64,000 bases of DNA from contig NC_092672.1 of assembly GCF_964355755.1 (NCBI RefSeq), positions 1,302,001-1,366,000 on the forward strand, read 5' to 3'. The notes under the pieces were generated by a model. The model was given only the letters and a program-made list of their open reading frames with translations, did no database searches and had not been told where the DNA came from. Numbering within the stretch: the stretch's first letter is position 1; every line of letters begins with the position of its first letter. The position numbers were made by a program, and so were the translations under genes. This document shows, piece by piece, positions 23,201 through 37,600 of the stretch. This stretch comes from Antedon mediterranea (Eukaryota > Echinodermata > Crinoidea > Comatulida > Antedonidae).

Positions 23201-25328
23201 ATCGAATAATTATTGGCAATAATTGATTTTTTTCGTTTTATGTTTCTTGTTTCAACTGTGATGATACACATGTAAGGTACCAAATCATGTGTGCAGTAAA
23301 ACCTCGATAATTAGCAGGCCTAATTACCTGTAAAAATTCCTAAAACTAATTTCAAATATCCATCAACCTCAGACTATATGAAATCTACCTAATACACGTC
23401 GTATTTGATGTATTTTTGTACTTAATGCAAAGTAAAAGGTATTTCTATTAATGTCTTGTAATGCAATAAACAAATAGTTACAATGTTTTCCGTCTTGAAC
23501 ATAATTGGATTCAGTTGTAGTGTTGCGCACGGCAACTTTTCTTATAAGGAACCTAATTTAATTGGCAACCATTCAACTCCACCGTCCTATTAGCCGTTTG
23601 CACCAATCACTTTCAAATATAACGCGCGCGCTGTAACTTTGATAACAATGGGGCTTTTTTGCCGAGGATATACTCTGGTTCGTTGTATAGGTGGAGTGGA
23701 GTGGATTGGCGAAGGCGGCGGATAAAGTAAAATGTTTTGGTTTGTTTTAATAAATATTTATCTAGGCCTAGAGTTGATTCATATTGGGAATCTTTAAGTT
23801 TTCCTATCCCTTCGCGTTTCTTACGACAGGTGACGTCAAGATATGTTGATTATAAAAGGCAGTAAAAGTTTCCACATAAGCCTAACCCTGGAATTTCACT
23901 AATAGTAGTTTGTAAATTCTCAAGAGTACATTCACTTTCTGCCATGAGTATAATAAACGTGTTTTTCAACACATCATAATACTATAAAGCACACCATAAA
24001 AATACCTTACATTATACAATAATAGAACTAGAAAGTAGAAAGTAGGCCGGATTCGTAAAGTACCACACTTAGGCGGGCACTTAGGCAATCTATCCATTTC
24101 TGTTCTCTATTTCCAACTTTCATTATAATTCTGCTATCAAATTTTACATAAAGGAAAGAAATTGTAAAAAAAGGATAACTAAATCATTTCACTGAATGTT
24201 TGATTGAGACGTTATTAAATTACGTTTGATACGTTATTAAATTACGTTTGATACGTTTTCAAGTTACGCTATAGGACACCAAGGAAAGTTGAAAAAAAAC
24301 ACAACATTTAAAACTTTTCTTTAATAATAAATGCCACAAATTATACTGGTAAATAAACTTCTGATACTTTTAGCGTGTGACAGGTTAAGTAATTTACTCG
24401 AAGTTTACTCGAAAATGCACATACACACGAGAGTAACCAGCGGTATGGTCTCTAAAATATCACAGAATAGACAAAAAACTAACGAATCAAAACTGTTCAA
24501 ATCTCGCACATAATATAATTTTAATATTTAAAATCATTTGAAAATATAACAATATTTAAATGAGGTCATTTTACAATTATTACTTGTTAATTAATAAAAT
24601 ATCTTGTTTAAATAATTTTCACTATTGAAAACTAAACTGTACACAGCGAATTCGTTAACGAACAAAATGTGTTTAATTTTGTACATTAATGACCCCAAAT
24701 TAACACAAACTGTTTATATTATTCATGTTTTAAGGCAGAACTCAAGAGACTAATTAAGTGTGAAGAATCTAGAACTTGTTTTACTAACTTCAACAAATTG
24801 AGAGTGCATGGCGTGACATTACTGACGAGTGTTATCCATTGTAAACACGTATTACGCTAGACATCGTAAGTAGCACTTTTGGTGAATTCAAAAAACAGTA
24901 CTTTCATCAAATTCTCTAGTTGTATTATGCTTCTTATAATAATATATATCTACCTGGACGCCACGCAGCTATTGAGTCTAACAGACATTCCACGCATGCT
25001 CATATACTTCTAAGCGTACGCAGAATGACTTTTCGGCTCGATAGCTGCGAAGTCGAATGGTACGTCAAAAGTTGCTAATATCTGAAGTACAGTATCCAAA
25101 ATCAGACCAAATTACCTTACACTCATTGTTTAAACAACTTATCTTGCATTTTAATTTTCCAAATTATACTCCATTTTCGAGATAGAAAACCTGTTCAAAA
25201 TGACTTTACACCTTAAACCATACTGATCAGAAACGACCTATCACTGGTGGTCAACTTCTACAAGGCATCACGTGACAGTGCGTACAAAAAATGTTGGTAG
25301 TGTTCAACGTACGCTGGATGTATAATAA

Positions 25329-25334
25329 TTTATT
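25329..25334 (-). terminator. Candidate polyadenylation signal of the somatostatin-type gene
   Basis: AATAAA on the minus strand, 34 bases beyond the stop codon. If used, the 3' UTR would be very short. Confidence 0.4.
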
Positions 25335-25367
25335 TAATATTATGTAAATTAAGAAAAAAAAACCAGT

Positions 25368-25628
25368 TTATAATCTTGCACTTCGACCGGTTCTGCATCG
25401 TCCCCTGCCTTTCCAGAAGTCCGGTATACAATTAGAAGGACGCGGAGATTTTCTGACCATTATTGGTTCATGCGGGAACAACTGTTGCACTACATCTTGC
25501 GTTTCGTCATCAACCGGCCTTTCTTGGGTTTCTAATTCTGATGTTGCCAGTTTTCGAACAAGGTCGAAAAGTCGACTTTTCAATACTTCTCCCAATTCAT
25601 TGGAAACTAACTCTCTTCCTTCTGGATC
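25368..25628 (-). CDS. Somatostatin-type precursor, exon 2 (spacer and peptide)
   Basis: 86 codons plus TAA, beginning DPEGRELVSNELGEV after a TTTTTTCAG acceptor. It carries the RK cleavage site, the FWK ring and the short C-terminal extension. Confidence 0.85.
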   Translation of the reverse strand, partial: DPEGRELVSNELGEVLKSRLFDLVRKLATSELETQERPVDDETQDVVQQLFPHEPIMVRKSPRPSNCIPDFWKGRGRCRTGRSARL

Positions 25629-28600
25629 CTGAAAAAAGATTTAAAATTAATTAAAAAATTAGTTTAACCAAACATATCGGTGACACCATCATAATACAGC
25701 AGTTAATCTTTTGTGTACAAAAATTGATATTATATTATCAGCGTGTCTGAACGCGCGCGTAATAATGTTTATCGAGCTATGGTGTTATCGCCAATTTACC
25801 GGTATTACTTTAACAAATAAATAAAATGTATGTATGTTCAATCGATTCTGCAGCTGTCTTTAGGTAGATTCTAACCGACTGTTGACAGTCAGCTAGATAT
25901 GAGTCTTTAATACATGTTATCACTGTCACTAGGTTGGTATGTGGAGACAATGTATAAATTGTGTTTAGCTGCAGAATCGTGTGCGTGTGGATAAGTTCCT
26001 TATATTGTACTTTATTCAGAGCAACAACATGGGTTTGGCCGTTTATCCATTGGATAGACTTAGTTACATAACCTTTGACATTTAAACCTTTTTTATCTGA
26101 AGTTAAAAACCAACATGCATTAAGCATCTTGTCTGAAACTACAAACAAAACAATTTTGCCAACCATAATTATCTCATCCGATTCTTAGTGCTGTCTCCAC
26201 ATAATATGTACATATATCACAGGAAAATAACGTAATACAACATCCTATGTGTTTCACATGTGATGCCTGTATCATGGAAGGTTAATTTGATGGTATAGTA
26301 CAGGCTTCACATTTGTTTCGAACGTGAAGTTGTATCACGGAATTCAGCTTATGATACAGGGCGAATTCGGTTAAAGAGATTCAGCTATTAATTGTCACTT
26401 TCTTAATCAACTTTCCTTTAATATTCACATATAAGTGGATTTTCTTTCTTTCACGTCGTCCATTAGCCTAAGTGTTTAAATGTGTAAAATGTAACCACAT
26501 TACACTGTAGATAATACAATTTAAAAGAGACTGAGCCAAAATGTCTGAATTAAGAAGTTTTTTGTTGTCAGCCTATAAATAAGTAATTATATTTGCTGAG
26601 ACTGCTTTTACATATAATAGAATAAAGATAAAGTACATGGTGCAGAAATGGACATTTAATATTCGCCAACAATCACTTTCTTTAAAGCTCTCAATCAAAC
26701 TAGTTTGGCATAAACGAATAAAAAAACATGGTAGTGATATGACGTCATCGTGTTCATATATGGGCACATCACATTTTTTGTTTGTCACATCAAGTTTGAT
26801 AGTGTGGACAGAGCTTTAAGCTACATATCGATCTCATTTCTTTGCACTAAACATAAACTTTTTTCGTATCCAAGACAGGGCCACAATGAAAAACAGGTTT
26901 TTCTTTTAACTAAATGATTGTGAAATCACGGATAAATTTGTTGTTGAATAAATAAATGAAATGTAACGTGGTGGTTTAGAAGCTGGGCTACCAATAATCC
27001 CATGGTCCTGGGTCCAAATCCTGTCAGATTCCATGTCTTTTTTTCTTATGATAGAACAACTTCCAAAAACTGTTAAGACTTTGTTAGAAAATATTAATTT
27101 ATTTCTTGAACGCTCTTTCATTTCTATTGGTTTAAGTTGAACTGCAATTTTCCAAACTGGCTTAAATGATGAAGAAGAAACCCATATCATAACAAGGCTT
27201 ACGGTGTCTTACCAACAATATTCCTAATACAAGTATAATGCCAATTTCTAGTTTATTGATAGCTTATGCGCTTACCTAATAGAGCCTTGGTATTACATTA
27301 TTCGTAATTACATAGCTACTACTTTTTATTTCGTTAAAACAATTATTGTCAAAGAAACCGTCTCTCTAAGATTACTATGGCTTTTCAAACCAACCCCTGG
27401 TTAATCATTTGCGTAAAAACTGTGAACATTTAATAATAAAAAAAATATTAAAAACAAAGTTGATTTCATTGATGTTATTGTTATAGTTGTTAGACACGTG
27501 GAGCCCAATCTGAACATTATTATTTATTTATTTTCCTGTTTTTGTTTGTTATGTACTGTGATTTATTTTTTTTACTTTTTTACTTTTAAACCCTTTTTAA
27601 CTGGTGGTCATGATTTAAAGTTGTCCGCAACTTATTTTGACGTCCATCCGCACATTTTTGATGTTTTTTATGTTTATTGTAATGTTTAAGTTATGTGTCT
27701 ATCTTATTTGTAATTTGTAATTTTTTTCTTTTATTTTAAAATGTGTGGAGAAACTAATAAAACAAACAAACAAACAAACATCCATGAGCAGGGTGGTTGT
27801 TAACTGGAAAATTATTACTTTTTTGTTGAACCAAATAATACAGACAAATACTTTAGTGACGTTTCGTTGACATGCTGTCGACTTCTTCAAACTAATGTTT
27901 GGAATGGCCTCATACTTTTTCAGTTAATTATATTCGGAACCAGATGAATTTTTTTAATATGGTGGTTGTTATTAAGGAGAACAATAATAAATAATTGAAA
28001 AGAAAAAAATATATACATTGCCGGTTTTAAATACATATTATTATTATTGTTATTGACAATTAAGTAATGTAACATGAGACAGACCTGCCCTAACATTGCT
28101 GCAAGCAAAATTACCAATTTTAATATCAAAATGTCGACCAAGATTGATTGGTTCTAGTGTTTGTTTATGCTCATCACTTATGGATATATATATTTTTTTG
28201 ATATATTAATTATTAAATGGTTTTAATGTTTTTAATGTATGTTGAGTTCTAGTGAGTTAAAAGCCTTTTTTATTTATTTTACGATGTTTACACATCATGT
28301 CAGATATTTACAGAGAGCTTAAAACTTTTAATTCACTAAAGAAACACATTACTTTTAACACATCAAGGTAAATAGATAAAAACTATTGTTATTACTTTTT
28401 CTATATACCTGCCTATATCGGTGATATATAACGACAGTTATTTCTCAAAACGAAACTTACGCTTAAGTCAATGCTTTAAGCTACCACGTTCACTAAACGC
28501 CTGTAGAAAGACCAGGGATCATGTAACAAGCATTACATCAACTCGTATGCATACAATGCATCAGAGTAAACATGCAGTACCTTCTACACTACTGAAATAA

Positions 28601-31600
28601 TGTATCTTACTAATAATATAACACTATATTATTAAAATTTTAATTTAATACCATGTGGGAATTTACAGTGATATATTACACAATTATCTCTGTACAAATA
28701 GGGCTAAAAGCCATTAACATCGTTGGCAGGCACTCCTGTAAAACAAATTGGCAATAAAAAGATATTAACTAAGTGTTATATATAGTACAAAATATCATTC
28801 ATCATTTTATTACGCGCGCGTGCCTATTGGCTATTATGTATGGGGTATAATGTTACAGCGGTGTCGATATAATCAATGTTGTGGAGTGTTACAAAGGTAA
28901 TGAAAAAAACAACAATTACTGTATTTTATTTTATATTTATTTCATCACTTCCGGTACACATATTCGACCAATTCTCTAAAATGATATTCAGTAGTATCAT
29001 AGAAGAGTAAAATTACAATTTAATAAATTAATTTCATTCTTTCTTGGTAATACAGTATTATAATTGTCACACAATAGACATATTTGAATTGCATACAATA
29101 ATTATTATTATATGACAATGACAATGACAATGACAATGCAGGCTATTTTATTTTGAATACCTGTGTAGCGGATGGCAACTACTGCAGACTATTTTTATTT
29201 TGAATATTTGATTTGCGATTTGCAGAAGATGATTTAGAGGTTTTGCGTAAATTTAAATGTTGTTTTTCAAATAATGAAAAGAAAATAAGAAAAATAAATA
29301 ATGATATTGCCACTTTTCATAAATTAATGTTCTAATCATGAATGTTTCCTCTTGAGATGCTCAAGGTAATTTCATTTTTAATTTGCTAATAAAAACCTTA
29401 TCTTGTTTTTCAAATTTCACACTTGCTTGCTGTTCAACTTATATCAATATTAATTAATTCATTTTTATAAATTTATTCAACGAAACCAACTCTTAGCGAA
29501 TTTACGACGTAGAGTTTTCTCTATGGAGTGAGTGTAGAATGGGCTTTTATCCTATTCTCACTGCTGGTTATTATTCATCGGTATGAATAATAATAATAAT
29601 CATTTTTATTATTAGTCCCTTCCAGTGTCAATTTGAAAATCGACACCAACGACGCACGCCAACGCCTCATTCAATTTGATGTTTCGTAGGACTCGTGAAC
29701 GTGCACATGGGTCGTAGTCTACACTATCAAACTAGTTTGACAAAACACGTGTGATGTGCCCAAATATGGTAGTGATATACCCCAATATGGTATTGATATG
29801 ACATCATCATGTCCATATGGGCACATCACATTTTGTTGTCACATAAAGTGTGATAGTGTAGAAAGAGATTTAGTGGTGGTGTTATTCCATTGGTCTGGGC
29901 CGATGGTCGTTGGTCGCGTCATCAACATAACTTATGACACTTTAAAGCTTGGTTGCCACTAGAACGTAACGCAAGGACGTAAACGCAACGCAAGCGTTTT
30001 AACCAATGACAAGCAAAGTTATAGACAGTTAGCAATCACAAGCGAATAAGCCATCGCTTGTGATTGGTCAATTCACTTGCGTTGCGTTACGTCCTTGCGT
30101 TGCGTCGCTAGTGGGAACCACGCTTTAAGTTCACTGGGAAGTTTAACAGTTTTTTTGTTTATAATAAACTAATTACTAATTTTTGTTTTATTTTGTAATT
30201 TAGCGCATGCAAGGTACAACATGTGTGTGGCACCACCAGCTATATAAGTTTGACGATGGATTTCTGCATCCAATAATAACACAACAGTGACCGAGTCGTT
30301 TAACGTGTGCGAACAGGTCGCCATGGTTTGTATGCGAAACGAATGAAATACATTTTGATTGTACCGTGCTCATATTATGTTGTATGTTATTTGATTCTTT
30401 GAGTGGGAGTTGGCATGGTAGGGATAAGAGTAACAAGCTACGGTTTGAATATTATACAGAAATCATCAGTGAGAAGAATCTGACTTTCGCTCTCGTCCTC
30501 AGGCCGAGTAACTGTTATAGTCACTCATCATATTCACATTTTTTGTGATAATTTTAATGGAATGTGGAAATAAAACTGTACCAAAACGACTTTTCAGTTC
30601 CGTAAATATTGTTTAACTCTAAGGCATTGTGCTAGAATCATTCAATTTGCAACGGATATGTGGCATTGCATTTCGATAAATAATACCACGTCAATCACAA
30701 CGTCAATTAAGCAAGGCAAAATAACCTACAATTCGTATGTTGTACTATTTTCTTATGTTACATAAATGACATATGAACTTCTAAATAACATTATTCAAAC
30801 CTATAAAAACAGTTGAAGAGAATGAGAGAAAGGAAAACATTTCTATGCCAACTACTAATGGAATCACTAGAATCTTATTGGAATAACATTCAACAATAAT
30901 ACTGTTTGTTTATCCTATCATACTCCTTAATGCAATCTTATTTTCCTGCGTAAATGTTTTCGTCATTATTGATTTCAAACATAGCCGTCGGTAAAAAAAG
31001 AAACACAAAGTTGATATGCGCGTACACACGTTGATAAGTGTGCGCGCGCGTGCAAATGATGATCTTTCCGTACGCGCGCGTTGATTCCTATTGGCGGTGC
31101 CTTTTTCGGAATGGATAAACATTGAAAAAAAATGTAATTAGTTTAAAATAATGTTTGAGATCACGTAATTGGTAAAACGAAAATGCAATTTTAATATAGG
31201 CCTACAACACGCCTTCAGTGTAATAATTCATTAATTACGGACAGTAACACAATGCGTTGCATCACCAGTGGTGAGTTTGTTTCATATAAACTTTTTGTTG
31301 TTCTTGTCTTAAGTAAAATCATAAACAGCAGTTAAATCACGTAGGCGATACGACCACTTATTAAAATTATAGGCAATCTATACAGACAATGACTACCCAC
31401 AATTGGAAACAATAAAACACGTACGTAGTAGATGTTATAGCCAGTATTATTCTACACACGTAGGTGTAGGAAATATATATAATTGCATTAACCTAGGAGA
31501 AGAATGTCTTTATTTATGTCAAACTTTAAAGTACCGTCCAACCATGGGGAAATTGGTTCAACAACTTTGTGCTCAAAAAATTGAAACGGATTAAAATGGC

Positions 31601-34600
31601 AATTATTTCTATATTAAAGGTTTCTGTGTGTTTTATTCGAGGAAAATTCGAGGGTTAATATTCATTGGTGCCCACGTACATGCTTGCTTTACTGTTCGAT
31701 AATGTTTGACAAACTTGTCTCTTTTGGATTCTTCTATTCAATTGTGGGCGTGCGTATATTGATGTCAGACCATTCTAAATAATAAACCTTTTCTGAACTA
31801 CTGTGCCAGAATTTTACTCGCACTGTTCACACTAACCTATAAATTGTAAAACTACGTCTGTGCCCGAAGTTTACTCGCATTGTTTAGACTAACCTATGAA
31901 TTGTCTAATACAGCTGTGCCCGAATTTTACTCGCAAACAAATGTTTGTAACGCGATTAAATTTCATGATTCAAATAATCATAACACTTGATGGTGATGCC
32001 GTGGTACCGCCGTCATTATCACAGTACGTTGAAGTAAGCAGGTTCTACAGTGAGCGATATAAAGCTGATCGCGTTATGATACACCTCAAGTGTGGCTTTT
32101 ATTATTAGCCTGAGTATTGGGAGATTAATTGACTGCTTTCTATTAATTTACCTAGGTAATCATTAAAAGTAATGGAAGCACAAGCAGCACGTTAAGACAA
32201 CTATCACTTAAATTCACGTATTATTTATTTTGATTATTATTGGACACATTACTGATATTAGTAATTAATATATTAATGCGATTGTTCTTTTACTGACGCA
32301 TTGGTTTGGGCTCGCTGATATTATGCTTAAGCATTAAACAATATTAACATTATAGACCTTTGTTTTTGTGGAGATGCGGTAATCATTTAGGATGATGCTT
32401 AAAGCTGTCTACACTACTACACTAGTTTGACAAAAAGTGTGATGTGTCCAAGTATGGTAGTTATATGCCCAAATATGGTAGTGATATGTCCAAATATGGT
32501 AGTGATGTGACATCATCGTGTCCATATAATTGGCCCATCGCATTTTTTTTGTCACATAAAGTTTGATAGTGTAGACAGAGCTATAGAATGCATTGATGAT
32601 TGGTTAATGCGTTCCGCGCTGCTGGCCTCATTTGTTCAAAATCTTTCGTTAATACAAATGGCTATTTAGGGTGTAGTTTTGCTAAATATATTTCCGAACT
32701 TGGGGTGCATTAGCGGAGAAATGTAGGTGAGGGGTTTTTATGGATACGAAGTGATGGATAATTCGAACTGTCGCTTGTGGTTGGTCAACTCAATTGCGTT
32801 GCGCCTAAGGCGTGGTTTCCACTGAAACACCGACGACGCAACAGTGCTAGCTGGATGGGCATTATGTTGCGTAGGTATAGCGTCGCTAGTGGGAATCAAG
32901 CTAAAACCGTTACGTTACGTCACGTGGACAATTTGTTGGGAGCCGAATGTGTCCCCTTAACATGTTCTACTGAGCAGTACTTACTTTCAACTTGCTTCTT
33001 CTAGTTTAAATGGTACATTCGTAAGGATAATGTCAATTCGTTCGTCGTTATCATCCTTTAAATGGTACATTCGTAAGGATAATGTCAATTCGTTCGTCGT
33101 GATCATCCTTTTGACTATCTTTGTTTACGTTTTTGTATGACGCGTATGTGATGCATTGCCTCCAAACAGCACTTGAGTGTCTCTTTAAATCTCAAGTGAT
33201 TGGGCAGTATTATTAATTGGCTTCAAGGGCCTCTTAAGGACCGACGTAATAAAATAGACTTCTTATAATGTCGTGTGGAAAGATTTAATACGAACATGGC
33301 TGTATTATTAATAGCCAATACTCAAAATCACTGTTTGCAACTAGTAGTACTGCAAATCGGATACAATACAATGACTTTTGTCATCCAAACCATTTACCTT
33401 TGTATATTTTGGAACAAAATACAACATTTTTTTGTTTGTTTCTTATGATTGTTTGTAGTTTATCAATTTTCTAGTAAATACAAATCTTCAAAAAATCTAT
33501 TCAGACGCGCACATATATACGTGTGGATAAGTAGGCCTATTGATGCGTCCGTGCGTACAAAATCCTATCACGGCTAATCCAATCCGTTGACTGTGATTGG
33601 TCAACGTTCGTTGCGCGTGATCTTAAACTGCGCCTAATATAGCATGAACACGCGCGACAATTTGAAAAAGCCAATAAACGATCCCGATTTATATAGTCTT
33701 GTGTGTATTTGTGTTTTCTTATTTCTTTCTTAATATAAGACTAGAATATTTGTACATGCAGGAAAGACAACGTTTCCTAATCCTACTACAGAATATATCA
33801 ATATTTTAGAATTAAGTACTTGACTTTGAATGTAAGTTTGATTTACTGTAAGTTATAAAATCAAATCAAACACAATTTAACGTTTTGTCAACGCGGACAC
33901 AAGTTGTTGACAAATTAGAAACGACAGACCACCAAGCAAAGATTGATCAACTTTGACATCCATACCTCACATTTGGCGGAGTGATAAGGCCTACTGTGAT
34001 TATTAACAGTACAATGATATAATAACATGAATCAATGCGCATATAAAGTAGTGTAGTTTGGTGAATCGATTATATTAATCGGTTATGCAGCAGATTCTTA
34101 CACAGTATCATGTCTAGAGACTGCAGGAATGTTTCATGTCAAGCGATAGTAACCAGGATCACCCACAACACACGTATAGCACCTATGTAATAATTGAGAC
34201 AAGTAAGAAAGTTTCTTAGTCAGCAGACAAAAAAAAGCAGGTAATCTTTAAATAGAGAAATTACAGAATAAGTTTTAAAATCGAAAACGTTTTCATTAAA
34301 ATTCTGCCAGGGATTCGTTTGTGTAGAGAGAGCTTAAGATGGTAAACGTTATTTGACAGTATGAAACTGTACAACCAACTGAACAATACTCTTAACAAAA
34401 ACAATACTCTTAACAAAAACAATACTCTTGAAAAAAACTAAATTTAGGAGTAAACTTTCTTTTTTTTAAACTTATATATAAATTAGGATCCAAGGAAGTT
34501 ATTTGATAAAAAAACATCTCATTTATTCATAACCGATTACTTATTAAGATAAAAAATGTGATGACTTATTGCGAACACTTCAATTATTCAAAGATTATTT

Positions 34601-37600
34601 AGATTCTAAGTTATTTCATCAAACTTTAAAGTACACATTTATTTTTCAAAAAAAAAAGACTTAATGCTCAATAAACGTGATACAATGCATTAACCCAGCC
34701 CACGGGAGAATAACACTGTGCTTATGTCAATACATTTTATACGGCTGTGAGCAACAGTGCCAATATATTCATTTATCCTTAAAATAGTGTAAATGTAACA
34801 AATTACGCAAATACACGTGTCTTTAGAGGAGGTGGGAAATTGTTTTAAACCATTATGCTATCAATTATTAATGTGGTTGCTAAAACATATGTTGTGAAAG
34901 TCGAACAATATGAGTAAAAGTTTAATCAACTCAAAATAGATTTTCTTGTTTTTTTCTATATTTCGAATCTACATAGGCCCCTTAAGCGTGGTCCTCACTA
35001 GCGACGCAACACAAGGACGTAACGCAACGCAAGTGAATTGACCAATCACAAGCGATGGCTTATTCGCTTGTGATTGCCAACTGTCTATAACTTCGCTTGT
35101 CATTGGTTAAAACGTTTGCGTTGCGTTTACGTCCTTGCGTTACGTTCTAGTGGGAACCAAGTTTTAAGCGTGGTTCTCACTAGCGACACAACGTAACGCA
35201 ACCTACGCAACGTAACAACATGCCATTCCAATCATTGTGTTTGCACCCGCCTGCGTGAAACCAAACCTCCATTTGGTTTGTAGCATCGAATTAATCTGAT
35301 AATTTTTCAAATTAATTTAATAATTTCTAAAATTAAAATTATAGCTTGTGGTGATATAAACGATGTACCGCGTTATACAGCTTTATTACAAATATTAAAC
35401 TTTTTTTTTCAAAACAAAGATCATTGCGCATTAGTATCCTAAAAATGTCTGCATAAAGAGTGTTTAAATTAAACAAACCAAACGTGGGAGAAAGTTTGAC
35501 GAAAGGAGGAGTTTGTTCCAAAGATAAGATGCAACAAATGACAAAGTGTGTCCACGTACGGAACGGAGAACATAACATTAAATAACTAGTTTGAAACATG
35601 TTACAACCATTGTCATAGGATGGATCTCTTTCCTTTGTTCCTTGATCAAAGTGAAGCTTTTTGGTATTCATTGTTGTAAATTACATTCAGTACGTAAACA
35701 TACATGGAAATATTGTATTAATATTTTTGACAATTTGTAATAATAGTTTATAAATTTATATTACTCTTTTTAAATTAAAAATGTGTTCAATGTCACAAGA
35801 AAGTTGTTTTTACATCGAAAGTTATAAAAACAGTTATAAGCAAGCTACATGTGATAGGAAGAGTAGTTAATTCTATTTTAGCACTTTTTGTGCATATAGA
35901 GTTTTACAAATTTTTTTTATATGGTTTTTGTTATTACTTAATATTGTATTGATTTCCTTTGTGTGTGCTGCCTTATAATTGTAGTGTGTTCATACGGTGC
36001 TTTCAGCTTTTGCTGCTTTTTGTATTTTTATACCGAAATAAAATAAAATATAAATAAAAAATTAGGCCACTATGGCAAGACAAGTGCGCCAAAACTACTC
36101 AATCCATACAAGCCACAATTGCTGTTGATTGCTGCTCTTCAATATAATAATCGTTTTATCCTTTGTCTGTTGTAATATTTCCACTTGTCACATGCAATTG
36201 GTAGGTCTACTTTAATTTAATCTTAACATGCATAATAAGTTACTTTAATAAGATCACAATGAATGCCAACACAAATCCATGTCTGTATGTTCATGACATG
36301 CTCTTTGAATTCGGCAAGCCTCTGGCATTAAACCGCACACACATTTCGAACGGATTTGGTAACTGACGTTAAGGTATTTTAATAATTATAATATATTACG
36401 GAAATTAGAATAAATGACAATGTATTGAATGCGTTTTATTATTGAGGTTAACAATTTCTATCACGTTAGCAGATTTTCACGACGTGTCACTCGACTACGC
36501 AACTGTCCAGTAAAGTCTTATACGCATGCTCAGAAACATGTGAGCAATGCGCAGAAAGACATTCGCGTAGTGTATGTATATAGTTTATATCTTAGCTTTA
36601 GCTGCTTCATATAGAATGTAGTCTCTCCCTCTCCACAATATTAACTCTATTCCTGCCTCACTTACTGCTGTCACTCATGGTTACCTTTTTGTCCTCCACT
36701 CGCATCCATAGAGAGCATGCAAGACAATCATAACTATATATTTCTCTTTCCACACTTGTCTCTCCCAGAGTGTCTTCTTAGGAACACTTAAGCACGTCTA
36801 CATTATACATTTAATTTCAATAACACGTTGCATTTTGGGTAATAGGTGTAGACTAACAAAATAATCAGTGAAAAAAATGATAATACTCGGTATCAAAATG
36901 TTCGAGCCCTTTCGACTGGACCGACATAGATGTTCTATCTGATTGCAACATGATAATAATTTGTAAATAATTGTTGTTATTAGCCGTTTCTAATTACCTA
37001 TCATTTCAATTATTTCAATTAATTTTTATGGTACGGGTCATTGAAATTGTAATTAATATTTCACAAATCGGGTATAATCTTCGTAATGACGCTGATTAAA
37101 GCCAGAAAAACATCTATTGTCCGTCGTGTTATTGATTACAGTTATTAGAGTAACAAAAATACTGCAGTCATTTTGTAATATTATTAACACTGATTTACAA
37201 GACATCTTTGTCTGCAGTAATGTCTTCGTTTGGCCTGACACAACATATTATTCAAAGTGTTTATTTTCTTTATTTGTTTCATTATTATTGTATTGCTAAA
37301 TGGAACAATGGGTTCTTCTTTGATTGTATCGATAAATAATTGCTACCATACCATAATAATGGTATTGTATTGATACAAATCTGAACCATATAGGACAGTT
37401 CAATCAATCAATCAATCAATCAATCAAAGTAAACTGTTTTCTCTTAAAGTCCATAATAATAAATTAACAAATAAATTAATTTGATTAAACTAAAAGAGTG
37501 GGGGCAAAATCCAAAAAAAATAAAGCAAAGTTTTCACATCTAGCACGGATTTGGTTATCCGTTGTAAAGCGAAGTCATTCATGCTTACTATTGATTGGTC

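Larger units (their letters stand above)
14105..25310. other. Region upstream of the RERE coding start; intergenic
   Basis: No supported protein gene. The RERE promoter or a 5' UTR exon probably lies here but could not be placed. The 96-codon open frame at 14736-15026 matches nothing I recognise. Repeats are listed separately. A region around 15780-15925 with CCAATCACAAACG and GATTGGTCAATTATTGCGTT resembles a degraded copy of the TTAA palindromic family. Confidence 0.45.

Noticed and set aside
25810-26166. 118-codon open frame, minus strand
   Set aside because: It runs through a short inverted-repeat element and has no recognisable domain. It lies within the intron of the somatostatin-type gene.
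35339-35671. 110-codon open frame, minus strand
   Set aside because: No recognisable motif or neighbouring exon; likely chance.
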